A stretch of DNA of 64,000 nucleotides from Paenibacillus faecalis (GCF_900289175.1 NZ_LT985747.1:4029920-4093919), one strand, 5' to 3'. Positions 43,694 through 52,970 are shown, numbered from the stretch's first letter. Notes: generated by a model from the letters alone, not told the origin. Made by a program: numbers and translations.

Positions 43694-44722
43694 TTGGTAA
43701 GGGTTAAAAAATGGACCTCACTGTTAATCATTTGTGTATTGATGCTTGTTGCTGCTGGCTGCGGAAACAATGGAAAACCGGGTAGCGAGGAAGCCGGTGA
43801 ACCAAACAAACCTGCTGAACTAAGGGACGTTCAGGTGATGCTGGACTGGTCAGCCAACACGAATCATACCGGACTTTATGCGGCAAAAGATCTTGGATAT
43901 TACGAAGAGGAAGGCCTGAACGTCAAGATCGTACAACCGGGCGCTGGCGGCAGTGATGCTCTGGTCGCATCAGGCAAGGCTGACTTTGGTGTCAGCTATC
44001 AGGAAAGCGTCACGCTGGCCAGAACTCAAGGCGTTCCGCTCGTTTCAATCGCAGCCGTCATTCAGCATAACACGTCCGGATTTGCCGCTCCGGTTGACCG
44101 AAATATTAAAACAGCAGCCGATTTCGAAGGTAAAGCCTACGGCGGCTGGGGCTCACCTGTAGAAGAAGCAGTGATGAAATCCATCATGGAGAAGGATAAC
44201 GCGGATGTAAGCAAGGTTAATATAGTAAATATGGGCGATGCGGATTTTTTCACTGCCGTGAAGCGTGATATTGATTTTGCCTGGATCTTTTACGCCTGGA
44301 CCGGTATTGAAGCGGAGCTTCGCGGTCAGGAACTGGATATGATCTATGTAAAAGACTACGCGGAAGAACTGGATTACTACACACCTGTCCTTGTCACCAG
44401 TGAGAAATTGATCGATGATGATCCAGAATTGGTCAAAGCCTTCATGCGCGCTACAGCGAAAGGCTATGACTATGCGATCGAAAACCCGGAGGAAGCTGCT
44501 GCCCTTCTCTCCAAAGCCGTACCTGAACTGGATAAAGAGCTGGTGCTGGCCAGTCAAAAATGGATCAGCCCACGCTATCAGGATGATGCACCGCGTTGGG
44601 GAGAGCAGAAGGAAAGCGTATGGAAGGGCTATGCCGATTGGATGTATGAAAGTAAACTGCTGGACGAGCCGCTTGAGGCAAAGAGCGCGTTTACGAATGA
44701 TTTTTTACCGGAAAGTCCGTAA
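43694..44722 (+). CDS. thiY: Thiamine-precursor ABC transporter, binding lipoprotein
   Basis: 342 residues. Residues 1-22 are a lipoprotein signal with lipobox VAAGC. The mature part is NMT1/THI5-like: VMLDWSANTNHTGLYAAKDLGYYEEEG, GGSDALVASGKADFGVSYQE and the AWIFYAWTGIE segment that binds the pyrimidine ring. It should bind a hydroxymethylpyrimidine-type thiamine precursor outside the cell. TTG 43694 is chosen because GGAGAG lies 8 bases upstream. It is the first gene after the TPP riboswitch. Confidence 0.9.
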   Translation: MVRVKKWTSLLIICVLMLVAAGCGNNGKPGSEEAGEPNKPAELRDVQVMLDWSANTNHTGLYAAKDLGYYEEEGLNVKIVQPGAGGSDALVASGKADFGVSYQESVTLARTQGVPLVSIAAVIQHNTSGFAAPVDRNIKTAADFEGKAYGGWGSPVEEAVMKSIMEKDNADVSKVNIVNMGDADFFTAVKRDIDFAWIFYAWTGIEAELRGQELDMIYVKDYAEELDYYTPVLVTSEKLIDDDPELVKAFMRATAKGYDYAIENPEEAAALLSKAVPELDKELVLASQKWISPRYQDDAPRWGEQKESVWKGYADWMYESKLLDEPLEAKSAFTNDFLPESP

Positions 44723-44775
44723 GTTTTTAGCTGCAAATCACACATACAATTAAACGGAAAGGATGAGATAAGATC

Positions 44776-45069
44776 ATGGCAAGTACACTGCTTAGCATTC
44801 AAGTTATTCCTAAAACACCCGATGGCCGGGACAGCATCCCTTATGTAGACGCTGCGATCAAGGTTATTCAAGAATCCGGCGTCAAATATCAAGTGAATGC
44901 ACTGGAAACGACACTGGAGGGAGAATTGCCGGAGCTGCTGAAGGTTGTGAATGATATGCACGAGGCGCTTTTGGAGGCAGGGTGTCCAAGCATCATATCC
45001 CAAGTGAAAATCGCCCAATATCCTGAAGGAATCAGCATGGAGCAGCTGACCGAGAAATATCGTCCATGA
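44776..45069 (+). CDS. MTH1187/YkoF-type thiamine-binding protein
   Basis: 97 residues, a small ferredoxin-like fold of the MTH1187/UPF0045 family: TLLSIQVIPKT at the start, LETTLEGELPELLKVV and KIAQYPEG near the end. Related YkoF proteins bind thiamine or its pyrimidine part in the cytosol. It lies in the riboswitch operon, and its stop overlaps the permease start by 4 bases. Confidence 0.85.
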   Translation: MASTLLSIQVIPKTPDGRDSIPYVDAAIKVIQESGVKYQVNALETTLEGELPELLKVVNDMHEALLEAGCPSIISQVKIAQYPEGISMEQLTEKYRP

Positions 45070-45827
45070 GGATTTGGTGGAACCGTTTGTGGCCGCCCGC
45101 TGTGGCGGTCCTCTTGTTTTTGTTCGTGTGGCAGCTGGGCGTATCCGTGTTCCATGTCGAAGACTGGATTTTGCCTCCACCTTCGAACATCGTTCGTGAA
45201 GCCGCTGCAGGGGCGGAAGATCTGCTTGGTCATACGCTGGCTACTCTTCAACTGACACTGTTTGGTTTCGCCATCGGAACAACGGTCGGGCTGATCATCG
45301 CGCTGCTGCTCCATCTGGTACCTTGGCTGAAAACAGCACTGTATCCGCTTCTTGTCATGAGCCAAAATGTCCCGACTATTGCGCTGGCCCCACTGCTTAT
45401 GATCTGGTTCGGTTTTGGAATTTTGCCTAAAATCATTGTCATTACGCTCGTATGTTTTTTCCCGGTAGCGGTATCCGCCATGGATGGCTTGTCTCGTACG
45501 GATCGCACGATGATGAATTATATGAAAATGGCTGGCGCAAGCAAATGGCAAACGTTCCGCAAACTGGAGCTGCCCTATGCCCTTCCCTCTATCTTCTCCG
45601 GCGTCAGGATTGCAGCCACCTATTCGGTCATGGGCGCGGTCATCGGGGAGTGGATCGGGTCGGACAAAGGGATCGGGTATTTCATGATGCTGCAAAAATC
45701 GGCATACCGTACCGACCGCATGTTTGTTGCTATTTTTGTCGTTGTCCTATTAAGTTTGTTAATGGTCGCACTCATTACCTTGCTGGAGAGACGGCTGGTC
45801 CGATGGAACCCGCAGCAAGATAAGTAA
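45066..45827 (+). CDS. thiX: Thiamine-precursor ABC transporter permease
   Basis: 253 residues, six membrane helices, BPD-type permease with the EAA-like loop KMAGASKWQTFRKLELPYALP before helix 5. Its start ATG overlaps the previous stop (ATGA), so translation is coupled. It forms the membrane part for the binding lipoprotein and the ATPase in the same operon. Confidence 0.9.
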   Translation: MRIWWNRLWPPAVAVLLFLFVWQLGVSVFHVEDWILPPPSNIVREAAAGAEDLLGHTLATLQLTLFGFAIGTTVGLIIALLLHLVPWLKTALYPLLVMSQNVPTIALAPLLMIWFGFGILPKIIVITLVCFFPVAVSAMDGLSRTDRTMMNYMKMAGASKWQTFRKLELPYALPSIFSGVRIAATYSVMGAVIGEWIGSDKGIGYFMMLQKSAYRTDRMFVAIFVVVLLSLLMVALITLLERRLVRWNPQQDK

Positions 45828-45865
45828 ATTGCTTGCTTCATTAACAATCAAGGAGGTGCTTTCAT

Positions 45866-46708
45866 ATGGAAAATCAATTGGATCTGACTCACGAGCAGTA
45901 CAAAATCAATCAACCTGATAGCCAAACACACAACTCCACTTCGCCTGTGCTGGAAGCACGCGGCATTCGCAAATCATTTCGTGAACGCAAGCAGGAGGTT
46001 CATGTACTGGACGATCTTTCTATAAAGGTACAGCCTGGACAATTTGTTTCCATTATCGGCCCTTCCGGAAGCGGAAAAAGCACGCTGTTTCACATCATCG
46101 GCGGACTGACTGCGCCCGATGCCGGGAGCATATGGATGGATGGCCGGGAAGTAACCGGTCAAAAGGGCTTGATCGCCTATATGCCGCAACAGCCGGCCCT
46201 CTTCCCGTGGCGCACGGTTGAAGATAACGTACTTCTTCCGCGCGAACTAGCTGGCATGTCTGGCGAACAGGCCCGGGAGGAAACGCAGCTATGGATTGAT
46301 CGGGCGGGACTAACCGGGTTTGAGAAGGCTTATCCCCATACGTTATCCGGCGGCATGCAGCAGCGGGCCGCATTTCTGCGTGCGATGATGAGTCCGCATG
46401 AAGTAATGTGCCTGGACGAGCCGTTCAGTGCGCTTGACGCACTGACACGCAGTGACATGCAGCGGTGGCTGCTCGATATATGGGAAGAGCATCGACGCTC
46501 TGTACTGATGATTACACATCATATTGAAGAAGCTCTACTTCTATCCGATGTTGTGTACGTCATGTCGAGCCGTCCCGCTTCTATCCTGCAAAAGATCGAA
46601 GTGCCCTTCCCTCGCCCGCGCCTGGAGCATATTACGGCAGATCCGTCTTTTCTGACCTTAAAGCATGACATCTCGGAAATGCTGCGCGAAGAGCTGAAGA
46701 AGCGTTGA
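45866..46708 (+). CDS. thiZ: Thiamine-precursor ABC transporter ATPase
   Basis: 280 residues: a 40-residue N-terminal extension, Walker A GPSGSGKST, Q-loop PQQPALFPWR, signature TLSGGMQQRAA and Walker B VMCLDEPFSALD, then His in MITHHIEEA. It powers the nitrate/taurine/pyrimidine-type importer in this operon. AAGGAGGTG precedes ATG 45866. Confidence 0.92.
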   Translation: MENQLDLTHEQYKINQPDSQTHNSTSPVLEARGIRKSFRERKQEVHVLDDLSIKVQPGQFVSIIGPSGSGKSTLFHIIGGLTAPDAGSIWMDGREVTGQKGLIAYMPQQPALFPWRTVEDNVLLPRELAGMSGEQAREETQLWIDRAGLTGFEKAYPHTLSGGMQQRAAFLRAMMSPHEVMCLDEPFSALDALTRSDMQRWLLDIWEEHRRSVLMITHHIEEALLLSDVVYVMSSRPASILQKIEVPFPRPRLEHITADPSFLTLKHDISEMLREELKKR

Positions 46709-46710
46709 AC

Positions 46711-46747
46711 TTTGGAGCTTTGGAGCTTTGGAGCTTTGGAGCTTTGG
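46711..46747. repeat. 8-bp tandem repeat (TTTGGAGC x 4.6)
   Basis: A perfect direct repeat begins just after the ATPase stop codon. Such tracts change copy number by slippage. It does not appear to encode anything. Confidence 0.9.
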
Positions 46748-46836
46748 CAGTGAGCTTTCACCGTATACATCTTTTTGCGCGCTAGGTCTAGCGTTATACG
46801 ATCAGGCCCACTCTATCTATGAAAGGAGATGACCAA

Positions 46837-47667
46837 ATGGCTTACGTTCATACCCAACTAGATACAGACTCCTTGAACAATCCCTTGATCGATACCCACA
46901 TCCATATAGACTCGTATCCTGTAGACCAGCAGCTTTCCATTCTTGAAAGCTTGCCGGGATGCGAAGTAGACACGATCATTTCCGTATCCATGCATTTGGG
47001 ATCCTGTCAGCGTAATTTGGAGCTGGCTCGCCAATACATTGGACGCGTGCAAGCTGCCTTTGGCTTTCACCCCGAGCAAGAAATACCGTCTCCTGCCGCA
47101 ATCAACGCTTTATTCGACTTCATGGAAAGCCATGTTGATGAGATGGTTGCCGTAGGAGAGGTTGGGCTGCCATATTACTCCCGGCTTGAAGCGCTGTCCG
47201 GCGGCAAGAAATGGGACAATCGACCTTACGAGGACCTGCTGGAGCAATTCATCATAATCGCCAAAAAACATGACAAGCCCATCATCCTTCATGCAGTTTA
47301 TGAAGACGCTAATATTGCCTGTGACCTGTTAGAGAAGCATGGCGTAACATCCGCTCACTTCCATTGGTTCAAGGGAGCGCCGGAAACGATTCAGCGAATG
47401 GCTGAATCAGGCTACTACATCTCATTCACCCCCGACCTCATCTACGAAGAGGAAATCCGGGAGCTGGCACGAGTGTATCCGGCCAAACAGGTGATGACCG
47501 AAACGGACGGGCCGTGGCCGTTCGAGGGACCGTTTCAAGGTCAGATGACACACCCGCACATGACTGCCGACGTCGCAGCAGCCTGGGCCGAGATTCAAGG
47601 CCTTGACCAGCCCGCAGCACGCCGTATCTTGTACGACAATGCCCGGCGGTTTTATCGGCTGGGATGA
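46837..47667 (+). CDS. TatD-family metal-dependent hydrolase
   Basis: 276 residues from ATG 46837 (AAAGGAGA 6 bases upstream). TatD motifs: PLIDTHIHIDSY (first two His), AFGFHPEQ, AVGEVGLPYY (Glu), ILHAVYED (His), HFHWFKG (His) and TETDGPWP (Asp). TatD proteins are metal-dependent hydrolases or DNases. It ends the thiamine-precursor operon, a placement that suggests a function linked to thiamine degradation products; this is inference. Confidence 0.85.
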   Translation: MAYVHTQLDTDSLNNPLIDTHIHIDSYPVDQQLSILESLPGCEVDTIISVSMHLGSCQRNLELARQYIGRVQAAFGFHPEQEIPSPAAINALFDFMESHVDEMVAVGEVGLPYYSRLEALSGGKKWDNRPYEDLLEQFIIIAKKHDKPIILHAVYEDANIACDLLEKHGVTSAHFHWFKGAPETIQRMAESGYYISFTPDLIYEEEIRELARVYPAKQVMTETDGPWPFEGPFQGQMTHPHMTADVAAAWAEIQGLDQPAARRILYDNARRFYRLG

Positions 47668-47681
47668 CGAGTTTAATGTGT

Positions 47682-48434
47682 TTAACTTAAATGCAGCGCA
47701 ACCGGACAATGATCACTGCCCATCACATGACAGTCGATTTCCGCCTCCATTACCTTCTCCGCCACCCGGGCGGATACGAGGAAATAATCGATACGCCAGC
47801 CGATATTGCGCTCTCTCACCTTTGGCATATAGGACCACCAGCTGTAGACATCGGTGCGATCCGGGTACAAAAAGCGAAAAGTGTCGATAAATCCAGACGC
47901 CAAAAGCTCCGTCATCTTTCCTCGCTCCTCCAGTGTAAAGCCGGAGTTGCCCATATTGGATTTCGCATTTTTCAGGTCGATCTCCTGATGCGCTACATTT
48001 AAGTCGCCGCATACGATAACTGGCTTAATCTTATCCAGCTCCAGCAAATAACGGCGGAACCTCTCCTCCCATTCAAGCCTGTAGTCTAACCGACTAAGGT
48101 CACGCTTAGCATTCGGTGTATATACGTTCACGAGATAAAAGCTATCAAATTCCAGAGTGATAATTCTTCCTTCCGGCTCGCTATCTTCTTCGATGCCATA
48201 TCGAACGGATAAGGGCGGTATTTTCGTAAACACCGCGGTGCCGGAATAACCTTTCTTTATAGCATAATTCCAGTATTGTTCGTATTCAGGACCCAGATCA
48301 AGCTCGATCTGCCCTTCCTGCAGCTTCGTTTCTTGAATACAAAATATATCGGCATCCGCCTGTTTAAAATAGTCAAGAAACCCTTTTTTCACACAGGCTC
48401 TAAGGCCGTTGACATTCCAGGATACCAACTTCAC
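47682..48434 (-). CDS. exoA: Exodeoxyribonuclease III / AP endonuclease
   Basis: 250 residues from GTG 48434 (GGAGG 8 bases upstream; codons before it are probably untranslated). Motifs of ExoIII: KLVSWNVNGLRA, IFCIQETKLQ, YSGTAVFTK, LVNVYTPN, VCGDLNVAH and the terminal GSDHCPVALHL. It cuts abasic DNA sites in base excision repair. It converges on the tatD-like gene with only 14 bases between the stops. Confidence 0.92.
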   Translation of the reverse strand: MKLVSWNVNGLRACVKKGFLDYFKQADADIFCIQETKLQEGQIELDLGPEYEQYWNYAIKKGYSGTAVFTKIPPLSVRYGIEEDSEPEGRIITLEFDSFYLVNVYTPNAKRDLSRLDYRLEWEERFRRYLLELDKIKPVIVCGDLNVAHQEIDLKNAKSNMGNSGFTLEERGKMTELLASGFIDTFRFLYPDRTDVYSWWSYMPKVRERNIGWRIDYFLVSARVAEKVMEAEIDCHVMGSDHCPVALHLS

Positions 48435-48645
48435 GATCCTATCCTCCAATCAATGTTTCTCTAAGTCTTTCAAATTCTATTATCTTAACATGGGTGCCTT
48501 ACGGTGACAATCTTGTTCGCATCTTCATAAAAACATCGATAAACGTATAGTCAGCCTCTGCCAGTAATAAACTATAAGCTATGCGGCATTTCACCGTAAA
48601 TATGAAGCTTTCCTATAAGCTAACAAAACATCGAAGGAGGACTTG

Positions 48646-48792
48646 ATGATGACAGGAAGAAATAACAAGCCAAAAAATGACGGACCTTCCAGCAGTCCGG
48701 ACCGCCTGGATCAATACGGGGATAAGATTGGTTCCGATAACGAAGAGGAGTTCACCTCTGCTGCCGAAGAGCATTGCCGCGAGGATGAATAG
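48646..48792 (+). CDS. Small acidic hydrophilic protein, 48 residues
   Basis: ATG 48646 follows GAAGGAGG; the frame reads MMTGRNNKPKND and ends EEHCREDE. Highly charged and low in hydrophobic residues, like many small spore-former proteins. A terminator follows. No family recognised. Confidence 0.6.
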   Translation: MMTGRNNKPKNDGPSSSPDRLDQYGDKIGSDNEEEFTSAAEEHCREDE

Positions 48793-48811
48793 CTTTATTC
48801 ACTCTGAAAAA

Positions 48812-48854
48812 AAGGGCTTTTTGAAGGCTTTAACTTCGAAAAGCCCTTGCTTTT
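48812..48854 (+). terminator. Intrinsic terminator
   Basis: A 10-bp stem AAGGGCTTTT/AAAAGCCCTT with an added TGAA/TTCG inner helix, followed by GCTTTTG. Confidence 0.75.
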
Positions 48855-48931
48855 GTTCTTTCATCCATTTACACTCTTTTTTATTCTGTTGTACAGTTAA
48901 GACAGAAGTTTAGACACATCAGGAGGTTCGA

Positions 48932-49276
48932 ATGCAAGGGATTGAATTATTTTTGCTCTATGTTCTGGCTATCATTTTGGTGGAGTTCATTTTAAAGAGA
49001 TTCATCATAAAAGGCGATCGAGAAAAAATATATACTACGACTTTTCTTTTGGTGATGGGCTTTTTTGCATTAATCATTGTCGTTCTCTTTACTGTTGTGC
49101 TGTATTCAGGTACTGCTATGAGCTACCTGCTGAGCTACATCGCTATATTAGCTTGCTTGGCTTTCGGATTCCGCGCTTTCATGGAAGGGAAATTTATCAG
49201 AGAAACCAACAGTCACTTCGTTTCATTGATTTCGCTAGCTATTTCCTTCGTTTTTGCCATTATACTGCGCAGCTAA
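48932..49276 (+). CDS. Small four-helix membrane protein
   Basis: 114 residues with four predicted membrane helices (about 5-25, 38-60, 64-82 and 95-112) and little else. It has the look of DUF4181-type proteins, but I am not sure of the family. AGGAGG lies 6 bases before ATG 48932. It stands alone; the hairpin at 49315 follows. Confidence 0.6.
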   Translation: MQGIELFLLYVLAIILVEFILKRFIIKGDREKIYTTTFLLVMGFFALIIVVLFTVVLYSGTAMSYLLSYIAILACLAFGFRAFMEGKFIRETNSHFVSLISLAISFVFAIILRS

Positions 49277-49314
49277 GATAGTGTTAGACATGATATATCA
49301 ATGATAAAACAACC

Positions 49315-49409
49315 AAAAGGTCGAGTACGGGAGAATGAAGTGACCCCATAAAGTTAGACACAACTAACTACTATTGGGGTGCAGTTCACTTCTCCTAACT
49401 CGACCTTTT
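49315..49409. terminator. Bidirectional terminator split by an IS-end relic
   Basis: A 12-bp perfect inverted repeat AAAAGGTCGAGT/ACTCGACCTTTT, with GGAGAA/TTCTCC further in, lies between converging genes. Its loop holds the 53-bp element described next. Confidence 0.65.
49336..49388. mobile_element. Minimal IS3-type remnant: two ends without an interior
   Basis: The segment begins TGAAGTGACCCCATAAAGTTAGACAC... in part and ends ...TTGGGGTGCAGTTCA in part (given as positions 49336-49388). The left piece (ACCCC-A-AAAGTTAGACA type) and the inverted right piece (TGGGGTGCAG) are the classic terminal inverted repeats of the IS3 family, IS150 group, facing each other with no transposase between. 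Confidence 0.5.
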
Positions 49410-49460
49410 TCGAATTCAAGTACTTTTACCAACTGCCTCCAAATGAATCACGCTAGGCTA

Positions 49461-51443
49461 TTACACGCTTTGTTGAATGTTCGGACGTTTACCTTTGCCG
49501 CCCATATACTGAGCGATCAGCAGTACGACAAACAGTGCTAGACCGATAACGTCTGTAAAGCCTTCCGGAATAATAAGCATCAAACCGGCGGCAATCGCTA
49601 GCAGCCGCTCAACCCAATGGCTCTTGCGCACCCAATGACCGATAATACCGGTACTGATTGCTATCATGCCGACAAGAGCTGTCATGACGTACCAGGAAGC
49701 CTCATACCACGTCGTATCGACCAGAATAAGTGCCGGCGATAATACAAACATGTAAGGAATGATGAACGCCGCGATCGCCAGCTTTGCGGAGAGGATTCCG
49801 GTCTTAATCGGCTCTCCGCCCGATACCCCTGAGGCGGCAAACGCCGCCAATGCCACCGGAGGTGTTATATCTGCTACAATGCCGAAATAAAACACAAACA
49901 GATGCGCAGCGATATCCGGTACGCCGAGCATAATAACGGCCGGAGCAGCTATCGTTGATGTAATAATGTAGTTAGCCGTCGTAGGCGACCCCATACCTAA
50001 TACAAGAGAGGCCACCATTGTAAAGAACAGTGTCAACAGCAGGACGCCGCCAGCCATATCAACCAGGCCATTCGCCAGCTTTAAGCCAAGGCCCGTCAAT
50101 GTGACTACTCCGACAATGATACCCGCCGCTGCCGTGGCCGCCGCCACGCCAAGCGCTGTCCGTGCTCCATCAATCAGGGCGTCAATCAGGTCCATGAAAC
50201 GCAGCTTCTCTTTCTGGGACAGCTTATGGATAATCCCGACAACAATCGTAACGGCAATGGACCACAGAGCTGCTCTCGTTACGCTCATACCGGTTGTCAG
50301 CAAAGCAACGACCGCAACAATCGGCAACAACAAATACAGATTTTTTAAAATACGTTTGCGGTCCGGCATTTCTTCTTTCGTTAGTCCCCGCAAACCGATG
50401 CGCTTCGCTTCAAAGTGGGTCATGATCCAAATTCCCGAAAAATAAAGCAGCGCCGGGATGATAGCCGCCTTCACAATATCCCAGTAAGTCGTGCCGCCAC
50501 CGATGAATTCCACCATCAGGAACGCTGCCGCCCCCATGATCGGCGGCATCAACTGGCCGCCCGTCGATGACGAAGCTTCGACGGCTCCGGCGAATTCCTT
50601 ACTGTATCCAAGCCGTTTCATCATCGGAATCGTAAACGATCCGGATGTCACAACATTGGAGACGGCACTGCCGCTTATCGTGCCTTGTAGGGCACTTGAG
50701 AATATGGCGACCTTCGCTGGTCCTCCGATGCGTCGTCCGGCAATCGTCAATGCAAAGTCATTGAAATATTGGCCTACACCGGTCTTTACCAAAAATGCAC
50801 CGAACAGCAAGAATAGAAAAATAAACGTTGACGATACTTTAAGCGGTGTTCCCAAAATACCGTCCGTTCCGAAATACATCGTTCCAAGGAGCCGCTCCAA
50901 GTCAATGCCTGGATGGTTCAGGAAGCTCGGCATATATGGGCCGAAATAGGCATACACCAGAAACAGCAATGCAACGAGCGAAATCGGGAATCCGACCACT
51001 CTCCGTGCCGCCTCCAAGACGAGAAGGACGGCTGCTGCTGCCACCGTAATATCAAGCGTTGACAATATCCCCGCTTTTGAAGCAAGCTCCTCAAAGTTAA
51101 TCGGCCAATAAAGCCCTACCGAGATGCCTGCCGCCGCGAGCAAAGCGTCATACCAAGGTATTTGAAACCTCCGGCGCTTAAGTTTTCTCTTTCTGGAAAT
51201 TGGAAACAACAAAAAGATAAGACCTAGCGCGAATGCCAAATGCACCGATCGCTGAATTTGCGCGGGCAATATGACAAATGACGAATATAATTGAAAGATC
51301 GAAAAGCTCAGCAGACCGATCGATACAATCCACGCCATCCTGCCCTTATATTTTCTATAACCGGCTTCCGGATCGTACTGTTCCAACAGCTTCTCCGTCT
51401 GTTCTTCAGATAGTTGTTCATCTGCGACATTAGTTTCTGCCAA
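49461..51443 (-). CDS. TRAP transporter fused permease (TAXI type, DctQM-like)
   Basis: 660 residues with about 16-18 membrane helices. The fused small and large permease subunits have the DctM signature GSAVSNVVTSGSFTIPMMKRLGYS and the repeat GMGSPTTANYIITSTI. With the TAXI binding lipoprotein it forms a secondary transporter. The start TTG 51443 has AGGGGC about 11 bases before. The stop of the DUF1850 gene overlaps it by 14 bases. Confidence 0.92.
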   Translation of the reverse strand: MAETNVADEQLSEEQTEKLLEQYDPEAGYRKYKGRMAWIVSIGLLSFSIFQLYSSFVILPAQIQRSVHLAFALGLIFLLFPISRKRKLKRRRFQIPWYDALLAAAGISVGLYWPINFEELASKAGILSTLDITVAAAAVLLVLEAARRVVGFPISLVALLFLVYAYFGPYMPSFLNHPGIDLERLLGTMYFGTDGILGTPLKVSSTFIFLFLLFGAFLVKTGVGQYFNDFALTIAGRRIGGPAKVAIFSSALQGTISGSAVSNVVTSGSFTIPMMKRLGYSKEFAGAVEASSSTGGQLMPPIMGAAAFLMVEFIGGGTTYWDIVKAAIIPALLYFSGIWIMTHFEAKRIGLRGLTKEEMPDRKRILKNLYLLLPIVAVVALLTTGMSVTRAALWSIAVTIVVGIIHKLSQKEKLRFMDLIDALIDGARTALGVAAATAAAGIIVGVVTLTGLGLKLANGLVDMAGGVLLLTLFFTMVASLVLGMGSPTTANYIITSTIAAPAVIMLGVPDIAAHLFVFYFGIVADITPPVALAAFAASGVSGGEPIKTGILSAKLAIAAFIIPYMFVLSPALILVDTTWYEASWYVMTALVGMIAISTGIIGHWVRKSHWVERLLAIAAGLMLIIPEGFTDVIGLALFVVLLIAQYMGGKGKRPNIQQSV

Positions 51444-51975
51444 GGAGATTCGCCCCTTTCATCATCTGCCATAAACTGATCTTTCTCGCATTAAGACGTA
51501 TCCATGAGCTTGGCTTGGCTACCGAGGAAAATGCAATATACTGGTTTCGAATGGTCAAGCCATGCTCAGGAAATAGCTGGGCTATACGGATGTCTAATTG
51601 GTCTAAAGCACGGTTCATGCCGGATACCGAATAATACCCGTCTTCTACCGAAAATGTCTCCCCATGCTCTGCATTCGACGGCATACCGATGGCAAATTCG
51701 GAATATTCAATCCGGTCCTGTACGATTTGTCCATCTTGTAGATGATAAGACTCAATGACGGGCGTTTTGTGAATGGAATGAATAAAGCGAATTTCAAACG
51801 TTTCCCCGTCTTCCAAGCGGCCATAGGCGATAATCTTTCCCGAATCCTCCCGCTCGATCGCCAGTACATCGACCAGCGGAACAAACCATACCGACAGCAA
51901 TATGATAACGGCAGCCACGTAGACAGCTCGCCTAACGCCTGGACGTTTCCGGCTTTGTATGCAAGCTCTAGCCAT
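51430..51975 (-). CDS. DUF1850 membrane-anchored protein
   Basis: 181 residues: a basic N terminus, one membrane helix (about 18-37), then an extracytoplasmic domain with the DUF1850 pattern FEIRFIHSIHKTPVIESYHL and NAEHGETFSVEDG. DUF1850 genes occur in TAXI-type TRAP operons in Bacillota; the role is unknown. No clear ribosome site precedes ATG 51975. Confidence 0.82.
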   Translation of the reverse strand: MARACIQSRKRPGVRRAVYVAAVIILLSVWFVPLVDVLAIEREDSGKIIAYGRLEDGETFEIRFIHSIHKTPVIESYHLQDGQIVQDRIEYSEFAIGMPSNAEHGETFSVEDGYYSVSGMNRALDQLDIRIAQLFPEHGLTIRNQYIAFSSVAKPSSWIRLNARKISLWQMMKGANLLGRN

Positions 51976-51989
51976 GATAAATAAGCGAG

Positions 51990-52012
51990 ACTGAAGCGAT
52001 CAACGCTTCAGT
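51990..52012 (-). terminator. Intercistronic hairpin after the binding-protein gene
   Basis: A 9-bp stem ACTGAAGCG/CGCTTCAGT with a 5-base loop between the lipoprotein and DUF1850 genes. It lacks a long T run and may cause partial termination or mRNA stabilisation, raising the binding protein over the permease. Confidence 0.6.
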
Positions 52013-52019
52013 CATTGCT

Positions 52020-52970
52020 TTATTTCAAACCTTTCTCCTTGAAATATTTATCCGCACCCGGGTGAATATCGATGTCCATGCCGTCTAAAGCGCTTTCAAC
52101 ATTGATAAATTCAGCTTTGGCATGACCGATTTCACCCACGTTGTCAAATATCGCTTTTGTCGCTTCGTAAACGGTCTCCTCATCCAGGTCAGCCCGGGCA
52201 ACGAGCATCGCCAATACGGCAACCGTCTTGACATCCTCCTGCAAACCATACGTTCCGGCCTTGATCGTATCTTCGACATAGAACGGGTATTTTTCGGTCA
52301 TTTCCTTGATTTTATCTTCGCTCATGCCGACGATACTGACGTCTTTAACCGCCTGCAAGCTGTCAACAGCTCCGGTCGGTGTCCCCGCCGTTACGAATGC
52401 GGCATCAATCGTGCCATCCTGGATACCCTCTGTCGATTCGTCAAATGACAGATGCTGCGCTTTAATATCTTCTGTAGTCATGCCGTGAATTTCTAAAATC
52501 TGAGATGCGCTCGCTTCCGTTCCACTTCCAGGTGCACCAATCGATACAACCTTGCCTTTTAGATCTTCAACCGTGTTGATACCTTTTTCTTTTAAAGTTA
52601 CAATCTGCACCGTTTCCGGATACAATGTTGCAATGCCTTTAATGCTTGTGAGAGGTTCTTTGAACATTTGCTGGCCTTCCACCGCATAGCTTGCAATATC
52701 CGTCTGTGTGAAAGCGATATCAGCTTTCTTCGTGTTGATGAGATTCATATTTTCCGCAGATGCATTGGAAATTTGCGCCGTCGCCGTGTATTCTGTCTTA
52801 TCACTGATGAGCTTAGCCATGCCGCCACCAAGCGGATAATATGTTCCTCCGGTCCCCCCTGTTACAACGCTTAGAGATTTACCGTTGCCGGCCCCACTGC
52901 AGCCGGAAGCAATGACGGCTGCCCCCAAAATCAATACAAACGTGAATAAAAGAGATCTTCGTTTTGCCAT
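52020..52970 (-). CDS. TAXI-family TRAP solute-binding lipoprotein
   Basis: 316 residues. Lipoprotein signal ending in IASGCSG (residues 1-25), then a TAXI domain with SVVTGGTGGTYYPLGGGMAKLI, the AENMNLINTKKADIAFTQ strand and KVVSIGAPGSGTEASASQIL. It captures an extracytoplasmic solute for the fused permease. TGGAGGT precedes ATG 52970. Confidence 0.92.
   Translation of the reverse strand: MAKRRSLLFTFVLILGAAVIASGCSGAGNGKSLSVVTGGTGGTYYPLGGGMAKLISDKTEYTATAQISNASAENMNLINTKKADIAFTQTDIASYAVEGQQMFKEPLTSIKGIATLYPETVQIVTLKEKGINTVEDLKGKVVSIGAPGSGTEASASQILEIHGMTTEDIKAQHLSFDESTEGIQDGTIDAAFVTAGTPTGAVDSLQAVKDVSIVGMSEDKIKEMTEKYPFYVEDTIKAGTYGLQEDVKTVAVLAMLVARADLDEETVYEATKAIFDNVGEIGHAKAEFINVESALDGMDIDIHPGADKYFKEKGLK

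Noticed and set aside
44889..45695. 268-codon minus-strand frame over the thiamine transporter genes
   Set aside because: Antisense to two genes with clear family motifs; rich in His/Arg/Gln with no fold-like pattern.
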